Translations under genes and position numbers: made by a program
Shown: positions 53,027-64,000 of the stretch, piece by piece
How the letters are laid out: the number at the start of each line of letters is the position of its first letter
Numbering within the stretch: position 1 is the first letter of the stretch
Notes under the pieces: generated by a model
What the model saw: the letters and a program-made list of their open reading frames with translations, nothing else
The model's database searches: none
Told to the model about the DNA's origin: nothing
Assembly (NCBI GenBank): GCA_002786025.1
Contig: NHNW01000050.1
Coordinates: 231,542 to 295,541, forward strand
DNA from: Zasmidium citrigriseum
Lineage: Eukaryota; Ascomycota; Dothideomycetes; Mycosphaerellales; Mycosphaerellaceae
Reading direction: 5' to 3'
DNA: 64,000 nucleotides

Positions 53027-54244
53027 TTACTTAGTCCTTATTATAGGTATTCCGGCTATATACTACGTATTATAAGCTATTATATACCTATTATAGGCTC
53101 GTATATACTCGATTTAAACGAAGGCTATTAGCTAGTTAAATTCTTACTTTCTTACTTATAACGACGTATAGGCTACTCTCGTAAGTATAAAACTCTACCT
53201 CCTTTCCTCTTTTCTTCCTCTTCTCTTCTTATACCTCTACCTTTAAGGTAGACCTATATATAACGAAAACTTCTACTTTAACTTTAACTTTAACTTCTTT
53301 ATTAATAACGATATTATAGCTTCTAGCTATTAAGCTTAGCTAGGCTTTACGAACGCTAGCCTAAACTACTCGGCGTAGGAGCGGTAGTAGATCGCTAAGA
53401 TCGATCGTTAGTAGCTAACTCTTACGCCTACGGAGTAGTAGTAGGTAATAGTATATACTAACCGCTAGGATCTAAGTATTAAGCTAGCCGCTAATATTAA
53501 CGCCTATACCGAGAATAGTCTTTAGTATAAATAAGCCTTTCCTACCTCGTCCTAAACGAAAAGCTAACTTCCTATCTAGTCGTAAGCTCTAGCGCTAGGG
53601 TCGTAGCGTACTAAAGTATATTAGCTACTAGGCTAGAAACGACTCGATACCCTCTAGCGCTAGTAATATCTCTATTAGTCTCGATACTAACGAGCTTATA
53701 CCTTATAGCTATAACTAGTATTAGGTCCGTACCGAGTTATAGGTAATTAGCTATAGAATCTAAACTTAGCGTTAGAATAATAGACGTATTATAGTATATT
53801 TTACTAGTATTATTATCTAAAACGAAGACTAATATCCTAAATAGAAGCTACCTCGCTACGTCCGTACTAGCTAGTATAATATATTCCGCTAGATCTTTAA
53901 TAGTAATATATATAATACGATAACTCGTCGCTAGACTTAGCGCGCTACTCTTACTTAGAACGTTAACTAGAACGACTTATCTATACTTAACTAGCCTTAA
54001 GGAACCTAGGTTTTTAGGCAAGGGAATAGGAGAGAGACTATAATTTTAGGAGAGACTAGGATTTAGACTATAATTTTTCGGTTTAAGCGAGGAGTTAAGA
54101 TTAATTTTCTATATAACTTAATATTAAGAACGAAAAGTTTAGCATACTACTACACCAGCAGTATGCTTTTGCTTGTGACATTATGCAGATAGATATCAAA
54201 AAGCGAGATTTGAGAGCGTTACAATATCCTCAGTAACCGATATC

Positions 54245-54290
54245 AAGTGACGCTCCCTAGCAATTCCAGGTGACGCTCCCTAGCAAATTC
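54245..54290 (-). repeat. Right terminal inverted repeat of the MULE
   Basis: Inverted match to 42624-42669. Two copies of GTGACGCTCCCTAGC-type sequence sit 23 bp apart, ending CAAATTC. Copies here read GTCACC where the left end reads GTTACC. Confidence 0.85.
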
Positions 54291-54300
54291 GGTATCTGCC
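54291..54300. repeat. Right target-site duplication of the Mutator-like element
   Basis: GGTATCTGCC, second copy. It lies about 440 bp upstream of the start codon of the next gene. Confidence 0.85.
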
Positions 54301-54739
54301 CACACTCCGTCACTCCTCGCTTCGCGCCTGCGCCTGCCTGACATCCTCGTGGCCGTCGGTCTCACTCTCCTTCGACCTCCAACCTCACCTGTCCATCTTG
54401 ACTCCGACACTCGCTCTCCAGGACGGCCCTTTGTGCCAACTTTTCGCCCTTCCAACACCCCGGCAGTTTCGATCGAGTAATACCACGCTTGCTGGACCCT
54501 TACGCAAGCCTAAGCTCCATTTGTTACGTGTGGGAAACGCTTAGACCGCGTCGAACGTCGAACCTCCCAGCGACCGGACGTCACAGGGCGCCCGTGGCCA
54601 GTCCACTGCGAGGGCCTCGTTCCAAGCAGACCGCACCGTTCGCGCCGGACGCCGACACCTCACGAGACACGCTTTGCTTATTTTACCCAACCGGAACCAC
54701 ATTATTACCTACCACTGGCCTTGACCTCCGCTGCCCGCC
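54301..54739. promoter_or_regulatory. Presumed promoter and 5' leader next to the MULE
   Basis: CT-rich and C-rich on the plus strand, as common in ascomycete promoters and leaders. The transposon insertion has cut off whatever regulatory sequence lay further upstream. Confidence 0.4.
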
Positions 54740-56164
54740 ATGTTAGTCCCGCGCTCCTTTAAATACAGTTCCTCTCCGCCTCTCACCGACGGCTTGCACG
54801 AGAGGTCTGCGAGACGATCACCTGCGCGCAAGCCAAAGACAAACGTTAACGTCACCTCACGACCTGCATCGCCCACACGAACAGAGTCAGAACCCGTGGC
54901 CATACCTGCGCCAAAGTCTCCCAATGCTTTGGCCGCGGAGTCACCGCTTGCCGATCAGAGTCACGCGATGCCGGATTACAGGAGCAAAACACTACCCATC
55001 GGCCGCAGGAAACCGTCCGCACACGATCCCAATGCTCTACCACCTGCGGTAGCCGCTCTGCTGGCGGTCACTGCCATACCACCGCGAAAGCCGAACCGTT
55101 ATCGCAGACGACCGGGCAGCGACCGACGCATTTCCATTGAGGAGTTGATCAAAGATTGGAAGAGCGATTCATCGCTCAAGTCGTCGAGCTATGGCAGCCC
55201 GGCGCTGAATATCCTGCTTGAGGACACGGATTTTGAAGATGAGGATGGCGAAAGGAGGGACAGCGAGCCAGACCCGGCATTTCTGAATGCGCGGTCGGCC
55301 TCCAGCGAGTCGATGCCGTCGTTGGAAGCGGACGATCGATCCGTCCTTTCTGTGGGTAGCCCTTCCACGCCTGGCTCATTGCGAAGCCGCAAGTCTTACC
55401 AGAACTTGAAGGCCAAGTCGCGGTCCTTGCCCACGGTTGAGGACTGCGCGTTTGATCATCCGTTGGTGCCGCGATCAGAGCCGGAGGATGATGACTTTCT
55501 CTTGCCGACGCAGAAGCAGAACGTCGCTGCGTCGAAGCCCAGGTCATCGTTCAAGTCGAATCTCACCGCTAGTCTGCAGTCGCTCAAGAAGGCTGCTGTG
55601 GAGTCCATCTCGTCCATTGGCCGGGCAAGTTCATCCCCAGCGATTTCGCGCAACGCGGCCCCACCGATCGACGACATGCTCTGGTCCCATCCATTCCTCT
55701 TTCCTCGATTCAGCTCAGAAATCCGGCCAGCAACCGATGGATATCCCTCGGAAGCCGAGCGACGATATCTCAACCCCATCCCGTTGACCTTTGAAGAACA
55801 GGAAGCGCCCTTCCAACAAGCCCTCCACGCTCCCTATCTCGCCGAAGCAATTGAGGATGCCCCCACAATCCAAATGCAGACCTATAACCGCGGTCGCAGG
55901 CGCGGTGGCGGAAGTCCTAAGCGTTCGCCCAATCCGAGTTCCGAAGCCGGTAGGGCCCTTCTCGGCGCCGCAGGTGTCCGGCAGCGCGAGATTCGCGAAA
56001 ATTCGGATTTCCTGCGCATTGTCGTCATGGAGATGAATATGCGACGGGAGGGTAAGTTGGAGCAGGGGAGGGCCAAGATTTGGTTGCCACCACGAGAGGC
56101 CAGTCCAGCGCCGGATGTTACAGGACGGGTGCCACGGCGGTGGGTTGGTGTGAGTGCGTATTAG
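54740..56164 (+). CDS. Fungal protein of unknown function, probably disordered
   Basis: Single frame of 474 residues starting MLVPRSFKYSSSPPL. Most of it is Ser/Pro/Arg-rich and likely disordered, with acidic patches (LLEDTDFEDEDGERRDSEPD). Better-ordered blocks are SDRRISIEELIKDWKSD (about 128-144), DDMLWSHPFLFPRFSSEIRP (about 311-330) and the C-terminus RENSDFLRIVVMEMNMRREG followed by RVPRRWVGVSAY. The C-terminal block looks the most conserved part. No catalytic motif, membrane segment or signal peptide is visible. I do not recognise the family. Confidence 0.75.
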   Translation: MLVPRSFKYSSSPPLTDGLHERSARRSPARKPKTNVNVTSRPASPTRTESEPVAIPAPKSPNALAAESPLADQSHAMPDYRSKTLPIGRRKPSAHDPNALPPAVAALLAVTAIPPRKPNRYRRRPGSDRRISIEELIKDWKSDSSLKSSSYGSPALNILLEDTDFEDEDGERRDSEPDPAFLNARSASSESMPSLEADDRSVLSVGSPSTPGSLRSRKSYQNLKAKSRSLPTVEDCAFDHPLVPRSEPEDDDFLLPTQKQNVAASKPRSSFKSNLTASLQSLKKAAVESISSIGRASSSPAISRNAAPPIDDMLWSHPFLFPRFSSEIRPATDGYPSEAERRYLNPIPLTFEEQEAPFQQALHAPYLAEAIEDAPTIQMQTYNRGRRRGGGSPKRSPNPSSEAGRALLGAAGVRQREIRENSDFLRIVVMEMNMRREGKLEQGRAKIWLPPREASPAPDVTGRVPRRWVGVSAY

Positions 56165-59040
56165 AGACGAGGAAGATGGCCGAATCGCTTGAGGCGGAGG
56201 CTTGTCGCATTTCTTTTGATCATTTTGATGCAGCGTTCCAAGCGACATGAGATTTAGAAGAAGACTTTATATGTATAGGGAACGAGATGATATCAGACGA
56301 GACCCCAGAGAAGGGATGAAGAGAAGGAAAGGGGGGAACAAACAGCTTCCAGCAGCGCTGATGATGAGGAAGGAGATGGAAGACGTATTTCTAGGCAAGA
56401 GAACAGAACAGATGGCAACATCTTACTCCAAATGAGCAACATCGCTCTTCTTAAACCCCCTCCTTTTCCCCTCCCATCATGGTTGATCATCTGTGCTACC
56501 GCTGGGCGGGAAATCGCTCACCGGCACGGGGGATTGCGCGATTTTGTGGTGGTGTGAGGTATATCTTGGGGGTGTCACGTGCTGATGACGGATGGTATGC
56601 ACTTTGATGGAAGGGACGTGGATGGAGGGGATTGGAGGACTGGGTGTTCATGTGATGTTTGTGAGAAGAATTTGATGGGTGGAGAGGGCGTGGTTGATTC
56701 TCGGGTGGGTGTGGTCGCGAAGGACAAGGATTTTGAAGTTCACGTCCCCCAACTCCTTCTTTTCACAGTCGTGCTGCTAACGGATGTTTGATTGGCGTTG
56801 TCTGGTTGTTCAGAAGTGAGAGCGTCTATCTCGACTCGGGCTATGAAGGAACATCAGGAGGTCGAAGAGAAAACAGCTTGAGAGGAGAGCAATGAGGATC
56901 TAGATCGCATAAGAAATGGGACGAAGTCTTGATCTTTTGATATGAAGTTGAGAAAGGATTGCTGGAAGATCGCACTTGAGAATACTGCCTTTTCAAATCT
57001 CGTGTGTGATTGCGTTATTGATGTCGCCTCAAAAGACGAAGCTGGGTTGTGGGCTCGATGCGAAATCGCAGACGCCAGGAAGGACCGCCAGCAATCGCGT
57101 TCTCCAAGCCCGTGCAAGCAGGGAGTCTCTCTCCGTCATCTCGAAGTGATTGACACCCACGTCAAATCGCAGCCATGGAATGAGAAAGGTTTGGCATCGA
57201 CATCGCAAGAGCTCGAAGTTGACCCTCACTCGGGTATCAACTCCGGAATCGCTCCTCCTCGAGCTGGTCAAGACTCAAGAGTAACTGTGGAGCCCCATCT
57301 CCAACTTGCAATTCGACCTGTCCCCTCCAAAAGGCCTGCAAACGGCGAGAAATCGATCGAGCCGTCACCTAAGCGGAGAGCAGCAATCGAACGATCTTGT
57401 ACGAAATGAAACTAAGATTGTTCAGGAAGCAAAAAGAAAGCAGATATCGAGGCTTGAACTCAGATCTTTTCACAAATGAGCAAAAAGGGAAGGGGCATGG
57501 CCGAAGCCATACCGCTACGACACAAGGCCGCATAGCGAATTATAAGTTCAGCTACTTCCCTGAGAAACGCTGCTTTTGTTGGTGCCCATAGAGACTGATT
57601 CATTGAGATGACATGTGATCGAGTACTTGAGCCTTAGCGAGTGTTCATTGGTTGTCGATTGCTCAATGGTTGTCAATTGGTCACTTACACCAGAAGGGGT
57701 CCAGTATGTGTCTTGATTTGTACCCTTCGTACGTACACGCTCCTTCACTGCCTCTGGTAGAACGTGGTCGACTCAGATTGGCGAAGTGACTTTTTATGAT
57801 CGAAAGGATGCATGGGGCCTTTCACTCGTCAGCAAGCGATCAGGTTCACATACTTGTCGCACTCCCTCTTCCTGAGGGTCCCTCTGGGCAAGTTGAAGTG
57901 ATGATACTTCAAAGTACATACGAGGACGATGGCAACGAGCCAATAAAGACCAGGGCCTCATGGTAGTTCAGTCCAGCACCACAGCCAGAAAGATGCCAAG
58001 GAGCCTGTAGCGATTTCGAGGCCCCGAAGGAAGAGTCGATCTTAGTCGTAACTGTTGCCCATAAGTATCTACAGGGGCGACGAGTCGCTCAAGTCATGAT
58101 GACGGATTCAAACCGAGAAGGGTCGCGGGAGACAGCATCCAGTATCAAAGTATCCAGTTTCAACAATGTGCGAGAATTCCGTTCGAGGAAGGATCCAGGC
58201 AATGATGCCGACCTAAGTAGGTCCCTAAAAGTGTTTCATCTTCTTCTTCGAGTGTCGACATACTGCGAGAAAGCGATGCTGAGCCTGGAGGTCCAAAGCG
58301 TTCTCGACCTTAAGCCCATGCAGAAAGTCGGAGTACCTTGCTGGCCAGAAGTTCCCGTCAAACTCCTTGGGTACATTCGAGTTGCCTCTCAACGCCGCTG
58401 CGACCGACATTTGCTTCTGCAATGCTGCATCCGCGAGAAGGATTGACCTTGTTCAAACCCTCTTGGACTCCTCTTCAACAGCATTGTTTCCGCGGAAGGT
58501 GACGTTGCATTGTTCTTGGTATACTGCAATGCTGCTTGAACTTCGCTCTTTGGCTGCAGGTCGTGATGCCATGGTAGCCCTTGAAATACGACTGTAGCTC
58601 GCCTCGCGCGGGCCTGCGGGCACACCGACTTCCGACATAAGACAAGTGGAGTCAAAACGCCGATGTGTTGAGGATGGGTCCCGAATCCGAGCAGTTCTGT
58701 GCTGAGGCCAGAGAGTGTCTGCTCTGTCGTTCTGTTCCTGTACGAGAAACGAGATTGCACTCGAGTGGCTTTGGCCTTTCTTTTGTCTTGCTCTTGACCC
58801 AGGCACGCTTTTCTCGCCTGTCTTCAAGACCAATGCAGCTTGTTCGACGGCTGGATCTCTTGATTGATTGATCCGCAGAGCGGTTGACGAATCCTTGTCC
58901 GGTGTTCCCTGTTCTTGGGGGAAGTGCGGGACAGGTGGAGTGACCTGACGGAGCGCGAAAGCTTCCACAGCTTAAATCAAATTTCCCCGCTTCCTCAGCT
59001 TTCAAAACATCACCTCAAATGTCGATTTCTATAGCGATTC
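56165..59040. other. Long intergenic region without supported genes
   Basis: Frames such as 56942-57409 (plus) and 58453-58968 (minus) lack domains, signal peptides or splice partners and overlap other frames. The region keeps normal CpA/TpG content and ends abruptly at the RIP block at about 59.04 kb. A hairpin at 57494-57513 is listed separately. Confidence 0.4.
57494..57513 (-). other. UUCG-type hairpin with Pol III-like boxes nearby
   Basis: On the minus strand GGTATGGC-TTCG-GCCATGCC forms an 8 bp stem with a UUCG tetraloop. Downstream on the same strand are a B-box-like GAGTTCAAGCC (near 57450) and a T5 run (near 57434). An A-box-like GTCGTAGCGG overlaps the stem. No acceptor stem can be formed, so it is not a tRNA. 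It may be a tRNA-derived relic or chance. Confidence 0.25.
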
Positions 59041-62000
59041 CACCGCTACCAACATACTTAATAATGTTTCCCTATACCTAACGTCGGGATATTATCTTTT
59101 CTAATTACCGTTATATATTAGACCCTAAAATATTAGCCTCTACGCGAGTAAAACTACGATTCTACTACGGGTAAATACTATAAACTACTAGTAAACATTA
59201 TAACACTTCGCTTTCGAAAGAACTAGAAGGATAATAACGTACTAATCCTATTTATAGTATACTCGTAGTAGTACTCGAGATTATTAAGTTACTAGCTTTC
59301 TACTATACTATATCCTTTACTATCTTACCGCCTTATCGTCGCGCCGCCGCCGTCCTCTACCGTCCTCTACCTATATCGCGTAATTAAGCCTCCTCTACTC
59401 TACTTACTACTAAGTAGTAGTATACTTAAAGTAGAAGATACTACGCTTACTAGTTAATATAGGTAAATAGTAGGACTAGATTATTAAGAGCGCTAACGCT
59501 AGTATAGCTTATCTCGCTATTCTCTAGGCGCTTTATAAAGGCAATATTAAAATCTCCTACTTAACCTTAAAGTATAAGTTATAGGTATAGGGTATACGAA
59601 AGGATTAATAGCCTAACTTTATAGACTCTAAGTAGTTATAAGGACGTATTATCTACGCCTACTATATAACCTATAATACTAATAAAGAGACGAGCTAAGA
59701 ACTAGAATAAGATAGCTTTATAGTAGGCCTAACGAGGATTACGAAGATTAGAAGAAAGCTAGGCCTTTAGAAGTAACTACCTATCTATAAGTACCCTTTC
59801 GACGAGAAGTAATTAAGAATAGTAATATAGAAAGAGCTCGATATAGGTTAAATTAAGAACTTTAGTAGGAACTTTATATATACGGAACTTAGTTCTAGGT
59901 ATAACATTATTAGCTACGATCGTATATAGAAGGTATTAAAGTAGCTAAATCTAGAGGGTATCTATAAGAAGCGTAATAAAGAGAAAGAGTATAACCCTAG
60001 GCCTACTCTATTATCTAGTATAAACTACTAGTAGTCTATAGATACCTATTATAAGCTTAAATACTTTAGTATCTAGGTATATACGGTAGTTAATATATAA
60101 TTAAGGTATATTATATAGATATATATTAAGTATACTAGCCGTACGTAGATATCGGTTTAGTACTAGTATATATTAGTAGCTAAGACTAGAGTTATATAAG
60201 TAAAGCTACTACTATATTACGAGTAGATATACTACTAATATTCGTAGACCTTAGATCCTTTAGTTAGATTATAGCGCCGAGACTCGTTACGCTACTAATA
60301 CCTATATAATACTACGCCGAATACTTTATCTAGATAACGAGCCGCCTTTAACCTTTATAGATTACTTCTAATATAGTACGAGTAAGATAAATTAACGGAT
60401 TAAGAGCTAGTAGCGCTAGTAGACCGCTACGACTATACGCTAGAGGGCCTACTTCTATAAGCTTTACTCGTAGGGATACTTTATTAAGGATAATAAGTAC
60501 GACTGTATTATAATAGTATATATCTATATACCTATCCTTCGCGAGGCTATTCTTAAATTTATTCGTATATAGAATATATACTATATTAGGAAGTAGAAGA
60601 ATAGACCTTATATATAAGGTAGTATACCTACTCGAATATACTATTACCCTTAACTCTATAGTAATACTAACTATAGAAAATATATACCTCTAGAGGCGCT
60701 TAATACGATAAAAGAGGACTTAAGGGATATTAGTAAGTTAGTACTTATAGCTAAGTAGTAGGGTAGTTACTAACGCTAGAGCTAAGTAGATATCGACTAG
60801 TACCTACCCGAAGAGATAATATAGTAGTACGAGTTTATACTAGCTAAGTACGGCTTCGAGACACTAGTATCTAGTAGTACTATTAATAAAGATAACTATC
60901 GTATCTATCCGTAAGTATATATAGTACTCCGCCGTAGCCTATATTAACGTCTTTAAGCTAGTATTACTATCGAAGAAGTACTACCTCTTAATAACTAGAG
61001 CGTATAGAGACCGTAGTAAGTAATAGTAGACATATTTATAGCTACTAATAAGCTATTATTTAAAGGCCTACTACCCCTAAGCCTAATAGGCTAGATATAA
61101 GGCTAGATTACCTTCCTATTAGTAACGAATTCGATAACGACGACCTATAGTAATATAGTAGTAGTAGTACCCTAGGCGGCGACGAGCCTTAGTTTATACT
61201 ACTACTAGATAACGGGTTTATAGCTAAGGTAATAGGCGGTCTATAGGTAGCTATTAATACTAGATATATTATTTAAAGCTATAGTAGTCGTAGGGTAGTA
61301 GTAATACTACTCGAGCCTATCTCGATCTACTATCTAGGTTATAGAGTTTAAGATAGAGTTTAAGATATAAGTACTAGAGTACTTATAGGCTCTCGTAATA
61401 GTAGTCGTAATAGCTAAATACTCGGTATCCTTCTATAAATTACGCTTCTATAGTTTCCTATAAGCTAGAGCTAATTAAGACTAGTAGGTATATCGTATCC
61501 TATTAGTCCTCTCTATTCGCGGCTAATCGTAGTAGTACCTAAGCCTATTCGTAGGTAACTTTATACCCTTCGGGTCTAATCGTTATACCGTAGCGCCGAG
61601 ACGAGAATAGGCCTATATATATAGTAGGGATAGATAATAAAGCTAGTATAAGGAGTTATATGTCTCTTATAGGTAGTAAGTATATACTCGTATAATACTT
61701 AAGCTATTATTTATAGTATAGGCCCCTATCGTCGATACGAGAGTACCTAATATTCTATACTATATTACTACTCTAGGTATACTAGTACTACTTTATCTTT
61801 AGCGCTAGTATAACTACGACCCTAGCGGTATAAAATAGTAGGACCCGTAGTATAGTAGCGATAGCGCTAGCGGCGAGTTAAACTAGACTAGTCTATATAT
61901 AACTTCTAATATTATATAATTACGGACGATTAAGGGCGTCTTTACCGCTACTACCGCTATAGTAACGGATCTTTAGTCGTAGTAACTTACCGTAGTACCT

Positions 62001-64000
62001 AAAGACGTTTTAATATAATAGCTACTATCTCGTCGACCTCCACCGCTATTATCGCCGTCGTTAAGCCTATCTTTATAAGATCTACTTTCTTAAGTATCTA
62101 ACTAACTAACTACCTACCTAACTAACTATCTAATAATACTACTAAACGGACTAGCCGCTATACTATACGATAAGCGCTAGGAGGATAGTTCGTTTTATAC
62201 TAAGAATAGTATAGGCTACGGCCTATAGGCCGACTATACTTACTACCCTAATTACGGCCTATAGAACCCTAAGTTCGTTACCTTCGAGGAGATAACCTTC
62301 TAGTACGAGTCGATAGTAGTACCTACTCGACGCCCCTCTAGCTTTACGGCCTTCTCGTCTTTATAAAATTACGCTAAAGCTAAGCGTTAGAAAGATTTTA
62401 GGTAACGTAAGGCGAATATTATTACTAAGTCCTCTACTAGTAGTTAACCTTTTACTACTCGTCCTCCTCCTCCTCTACTACTATAAGTACTAGGTACTCT
62501 AAGTACGCCGAAGATATAGAAGGGACTTAAATAGGTAGGCTAGGCTAAGGATAAGGAACTAGCTATAAAATAGTATATCTACTACGTCTATATCTAGTAG
62601 ATCTTAGTCTTAAAGAATAGTAAATAGAAATACTATTAGTAAGACGTAATAACTATTATTAAAGACGTCTAGAGAGAGGATACCTTTACCGCCTTTAATA
62701 ACGAGAGGTCTTATACGAAGCGGCTAGTACTACAATTTATCGACTAGCTCTTATAGGTCCGAACGATAAAGCCTAAGTTCGATAATATCGAGGTAATACT
62801 AGACTACTAGTCTTATAGCTTTATCGGTAGGTTTAGTACTAAGTACTAGCCTCTAGAAATTACCTAAGCTACCCTCTAATCTAAGTCTATTAACGAGATA
62901 TTAGGCGTATTTAATATCGAGAAGACTATAGGCTAGCTACCGAGGATTAAGATCGAGATTATCGTTTATTAGATAGCTACTCCTTACTATTAGCTCCTTA
63001 AGAGGCGTAATAAGTAGTTATCTAGCTTAAAGGCTTTTAAGACGATAGAGCTAAGCGATAAGTCTACTACTAGTACCGTTAAGGCTAGTAATAGTACGGT
63101 TATTAAGTTAGAAGTCTAGCTACTACTTAGTAAGAACGGCCGGCTAAAGGAAGACCTATTATAGACGAAGCGCGAATATAAACGAGACTAACCCCCTTAG
63201 ATCTTCGACATTAGCTTATCTTAGAAGGCTATATCTACGGGTAATACTACTACTACTACTACTACGGGTACGTCTACTAAGATATAAGTATTAGGTACTA
63301 CTAATAGCTACTAGGACGTAGTTAATCTAGTAGATCTACTCTTCGTTAAATCTAAGCGCTATAAGTCCGGCTAAGACGTCGACGACCCTATTAAGCTTAA
63401 AGATAATACTAACGTTAACGAGTTAGTATTCTAAATACTATTATAGTAAGGAGGGTAAAGCGGAGATACGCCCTAGACGTTCGATAAGTAGTTTTAGGAG
63501 CCGCTACTAGTTACTAACGATAACGATAATAACGATAATAACGAGGGTGTCGCTAACGATAGAGATAATAACGAGGGTATTACTAATAAGGGCGTTACTA
63601 ATAGTAGAGATATTACTAAGGACGATAATAGTAACGAAGGATAGGCTAAACTAGAGCCTATATTACTATTACCGAAGTTACTACCTTAGAAGAGAGTAAG
63701 GTTAGAGAGGTTACTACTAGTACCGCTATCTACTACTCGCTTATTACGGAAGAACCCTAAGAAGAAGTAGCTATTCTAGTAAGAGCGTTAAGTTATAGAT
63801 ATCTCGTATATATAGCGTAATAGATATTAGTTTCCTAGGTAGTATATTATTCGTATATACCCGTAGCGTTACTTACCGTAAGAAGTTATTAGAGCGTAGG
63901 TAGTAGGTATATAGGTATTAAGTTAATAGACCTTCCTCGAAATACTACTAAGATAAGGCTAAGTATACTTACGTAGTAGTAGTAGCGTTACTCGTAGTAA
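59041..64000 (+). mobile_element. RIP-degraded transposon with integrase-like transposase, runs off the window
   Basis: CpA/TpG disappear at about 59.04 kb and stay rare to the end. One plus-strand frame near 59.47-60.26 kb reads as protein once C-to-T stops are ignored. KLKYFSI-VYTVVN, RYII-IYIKYTSRT and the SID preceding them resemble the integrase-core (rve-like DDE) proteins encoded by fungal DNA transposons. A second protein-like stretch lies at about 62.56-63.0 kb (KPKFDNIEVILDY). No terminal repeat or target duplication can be seen because the right end is outside the window. Confidence 0.6.
59470..60260 (+). pseudogene. Integrase-core (DDE) transposase remnant
   Basis: The frame contains SIDTYYKLKYFSI (from 60035, SID likely holding the first catalytic Asp), then RYII-IYIKYTSRTQISV. 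Stops replace expected Gln/Trp codons throughout. The family name is by motif resemblance only. Confidence 0.5.

Larger units (their letters stand above)
42624..54290 (+). mobile_element. Mutator-like DNA transposon (MULE), RIP-degraded, with nested Gypsy element
   Basis: The element is bounded by inverted repeats and a 10 bp duplication. Without the inner Gypsy element and its 5 bp duplication it measures about 4.76 kb. The plus strand near 43.27-44.25 kb reads as a MULE transposase in one frame. The GYKLIIDLTRNKKG-type N-terminal domain, the TYKTN motif and the NRDRAYLSTIKTVFLD region correspond to the DDE core. CAG, CAA and TGG codons have become stops, and catalytic D has become N. CpA and TpG are nearly absent between about 42.7 and 54.1 kb, while both termini keep them. 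Confidence 0.87.

Noticed and set aside
57420..57530. tRNA gene on the minus strand
   Set aside because: B-box-like and A-box-like sequence is present, but no acceptor stem or anticodon arm can be paired.
58453..58968. 171-codon minus-strand frame
   Set aside because: No recognisable motif, overlaps other frames of similar length, and composition looks random.

Overview
This window looks like nuclear DNA of a filamentous ascomycete, probably a Dothideomycete (class inferred from gene content, not proven). The evidence is short 46-82 nt spliceosomal introns, a dispersed 5S rRNA gene, fungal families (questin-oxidase-like, DUF3176, Fungal_trans_2-like, GH5 exo-glucanase, WrbA-type flavoprotein), and three large transposon blocks destroyed by repeat-induced point mutation (RIP). 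In those blocks CpA and TpG are almost absent while CpG survives, so they hold almost no ATG codons or open frames.

Layout. 1-7.4 kb: 5S rRNA, an F-box-like protein, a secreted Ser/Thr-rich protein, a WrbA-like quinone reductase and a questin-oxidase-like Baeyer-Villiger enzyme. 7.7-15.5 kb: a gene for a secreted, probably GPI-anchored protein, split by a 6,991 bp minus-strand LINE with an exact 16 bp target-site duplication. 15.5-18.7 kb: an amidohydrolase remnant, an AP-1-like bZIP factor and a larger fungal transcription-factor-like protein. 19.7-26.9 kb: a four-cysteine small secreted protein with an apparent GC-AG intron, a DUF3176 membrane protein, a GH5 exo-beta-1,3-glucanase and a DUF6590-like protein. 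26.9-31.1 kb: a promoter packed with ACAAT boxes, then a tandem pair of diverged nuclear-looking paralogues of unknown function. 31.3-40.1 kb: housekeeping-type genes, namely a secreted glycerophosphodiesterase, an Utp8-like SSU-processome subunit and, divergent from it, the Elg1/ATAD5 PCNA-unloader ATPase.

42.6-54.3 kb: a Mutator-like DNA transposon with terminal inverted repeats and a 10 bp target-site duplication. It is itself interrupted by a 6.9 kb Gypsy LTR retrotransposon (192 bp LTRs, 5 bp duplication) that carries an 8.5-unit TAACCC telomere-type tract. 54.7-56.2 kb: one conserved fungal protein of unknown function. 59.0-64.0 kb: another RIP-degraded element with remains of an integrase-like DDE transposase, running off the window.

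The genes do not form an obvious single pathway. The most structured signals are the transposon nest with the telomeric tract, the disrupted cell-surface gene, and the paralogue pair behind the HMG-type motif cluster.
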